From the NCBI GenBank assembly GCA_964250775.1, contig CAXUHK010000052.1, forward strand, positions 1 through 24,061: a stretch of 24,061 nt of DNA. The letters run 5' to 3'. Below the pieces are notes generated by a model. The model was not told where the DNA came from, did no database searches, and saw only the letters and a program-made list of their open reading frames with translations. The DNA is from CAVRQM01 sp964250775 (GTDB lineage: Bacteria; Pseudomonadota; Alphaproteobacteria; Acetobacterales; Acetobacteraceae). The position numbers and the translations under genes are program-made. Positions 22,899 through 24,061 of this stretch are shown here, piece after piece; positions within the stretch are counted from its first letter, which is position 1, and each line of letters begins with the position of its first letter.

Positions 22899-22917
22899 GC
22901 TGAAAGGACGGCTTGGT

Positions 22918-23892
22918 TCACGCTGCTGTGCGGGGGCCGGTTGCGAGTGCGACTGCCAGAACGGCTGCGAGCGCCGCGACCACGCTGGCCGCGCGCAACG
23001 TGGCTGCGGCATCGCCGTATGCGCCATACATGGAGCCGAACAACGCGACGCCCAACGCGCCACCGACTTGGCGCGCTGCGTTGAAGATGCCCGAGGCGAT
23101 CCCGCCCGATTGCAGCGGCACGCCAGCCATCGCCGTAGCGGTGATCGCCGGAACTGCCATCGCCGTTCCGGTTCCGATAAGCAGCAGGCCGGGCAGCAGG
23201 GGCAGCAGCGTCATCCCGCCGGCAACGGCGGCGACCGCGCCGCATCCGGCGGCGACGAGCGACAGGCCGGCCACGATCGTCCTTCGCGCGCCCAGGTGCG
23301 CGTCGAACCAGCCGGCAGCCGTATTGAGCGCGACCAGCACGGCCATCATCGGCGCCATGGCCAGGCCGGCGCCGAGGGCGTCGCGATGTTGCGCTCCCTG
23401 GAAATAGACGCTCAGCACGAAGACAAGGCCGTAGAAGACGAAGTTGATGACGGCCCCAATCGTCACCACTGCCACGAACCCGCCGCGCGCGAGGAGCGCG
23501 GGCGGCAGCATCGGTGCGCGGACGCGGCGCTCGACCATCGCGAGGACGCCCGCCAGGACGACGGCCGCGCTCCCCAGACCGATCGCGGTGTCGCTTGTCA
23601 AACCCCTCCGGGCACCTTCGCTCACCGCCAGCACAAGACATGCGAGCATCGCCATGGCGACCAGCTGGCCCACGACGTCCGCCCGCGCTCCGCCATTGTT
23701 CGCATGACCTGGCAGGTGCCGCCGCGCCAGCCAAATCCCCGCCATCCCGATGGGAAGGTTGACAAGGAAGATGCTGCGCCAGCCGAACAGCGTCACCAGC
23801 GCGCCGCCGGCCACCGGCCCCGCCGTCAGTGCGGCGCTGCCGGACGCCGCCCACCAGCCGATCGCCCGCGCGCGGGCCGCCGGCTCGGGACT
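22918..23892 (-). pseudogene. DHA2-family MFS drug transporter, 5'-truncated
   Basis: The - strand encodes about 324 residues of an EmrB/QacA-type exporter. It starts in the middle of the N-terminal half (SPEPAARARAIGWWAASG), followed by antiporter motif C (ALTAGPVAGGALVTLFGWRS) and IFLVNLPIGMAGIWLARRHL. About ten membrane helices follow to a natural-looking end (QVGGALGVALFGSMYGAYGD, stop at 22918). The first four helices are missing. Upstream of 23892 the frame stays open to an ATG at 24000, but that part is antisense to a HAD-phosphatase fragment and has no transporter character. It may once have pumped drugs or solvents; it is probably non-functional now. Confidence 0.8.
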
Positions 23893-23899
23893 GCCGTGC

Positions 23900-24061
23900 T
23901 GGCTCCTAGCCCGCGCCGCCGGGCTGCGCCGCGCGCCCGCATGCTGCTTCGTCGCCGAGGACGCACCGGCCGGCATCCAGGCGGCACGCAGCGGCGGCAT
24001 GCAGGGCCTGGGCGTTGCCAGGGTGCAGGACGCCGCCGGGCTGGAGGCGCAGCAAGCAACC
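23900..24061 (+). pseudogene. Beta-phosphoglucomutase-like HAD hydrolase, internal piece (truncated on the left, window edge on the right)
   Basis: The + strand reads ARAAGLRRAPACCFVAEDAP, then AGIQAARSGGMQGLGVARVQ and DAAGLEAQQAT to the window end. This is HAD motif IV (the acidic pair in AEDAPAGIQAA) and the following GM-xx-LGV-A segment typical of beta-phosphoglucomutases. The HAD nucleophile DxDG and cap domain should lie to the left but are replaced by the MFS remnant. The gene is therefore cut at about 23895. Such enzymes interconvert beta-glucose 1- and 6-phosphates after disaccharide phosphorolysis. The 3' end is beyond the window. Confidence 0.7.

Noticed and set aside
22918..24000. 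Intact 360-residue MFS transporter starting at ATG 24000
   Set aside because: The first 36 or so residues are antisense to a HAD-hydrolase fragment with clear motifs. Transporter similarity starts only at about 23892, so the gene is truncated.
1..24061. CRISPR arrays, tRNA or rRNA genes, replication origin
   Set aside because: No regularly spaced repeats, tRNA cloverleaf-like segments or rRNA-conserved stretches were seen on reading. A dedicated tRNAscan-SE or Rfam search would be needed for certainty.

Overview
The window is GC-rich DNA with compact, often overlapping genes. It most resembles an alphaproteobacterium, plausibly of the Acetobacteraceae/Rhodospirillales. The reasons are an AddA-type (AddAB) recombination nuclease next to trxA, a PQQ-type beta-propeller, and fossil CaiB/FAS1-like dehydratase genes. 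No taxonomic marker such as rRNA is present, so this is inference from gene content and composition.

Bases 1-6184 are ordinary chromosome. On the + strand lie the 3' end of addA, trxA and a DegT-family PLP aminotransferase, nearly without gaps. On the - strand is a coupled three-gene run: a DUF423 membrane protein, an RlmM-like FtsJ-fold methyltransferase and a BenE-type permease. Then come a + strand proline iminopeptidase and a DUF4142 lipoprotein with a hairpin downstream. Bases 6312-13771 are separate accessory-type genes. They are a secreted PQQ-like beta-propeller divergent from a LysR regulator, a four-repeat DUF347/COG4705 membrane protein, a homoserine-acetyltransferase-like hydrolase, a MOSC protein, and a TetR regulator divergent from a quinone-oxidoreductase-like MDR enzyme. 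The TetR/MDR promoter carries two matching operator-like inverted repeats. Bases 13823-18120 hold a two-gene RND efflux operon (adaptor, then pump) with a palindrome on its presumed -35 box.

From about 18180 to the end, most of the sequence is genomic debris. It contains a FAS1/HTD2-like CoA dehydratase and a CaiB CoA-transferase, both with internal deletions and frameshifts. It also holds the first 28 codons of a second CaiB gene on the other strand, an IS630 transposase N-terminus, a frameshifted C-terminal piece of an IS256-family transposase, and 3' scraps of two valine-catabolism-type genes (mmsA and an enoyl-CoA hydratase/3-hydroxyisobutyryl-CoA hydrolase). At the right edge is a 5'-truncated DHA2 drug transporter that abuts a truncated beta-phosphoglucomutase-like HAD gene on the opposite strand. 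One intact island sits inside the debris: an SDR oxidoreductase divergent from a TetR regulator, with a perfect 14-bp palindrome between them.

I see no tRNA, rRNA or CRISPR array, and no clear undescribed multi-gene system. The most interesting items are the fourfold repeat with equivalent membrane aspartates in the DUF347 protein, the two TetR control regions, and the layered gene fossils.
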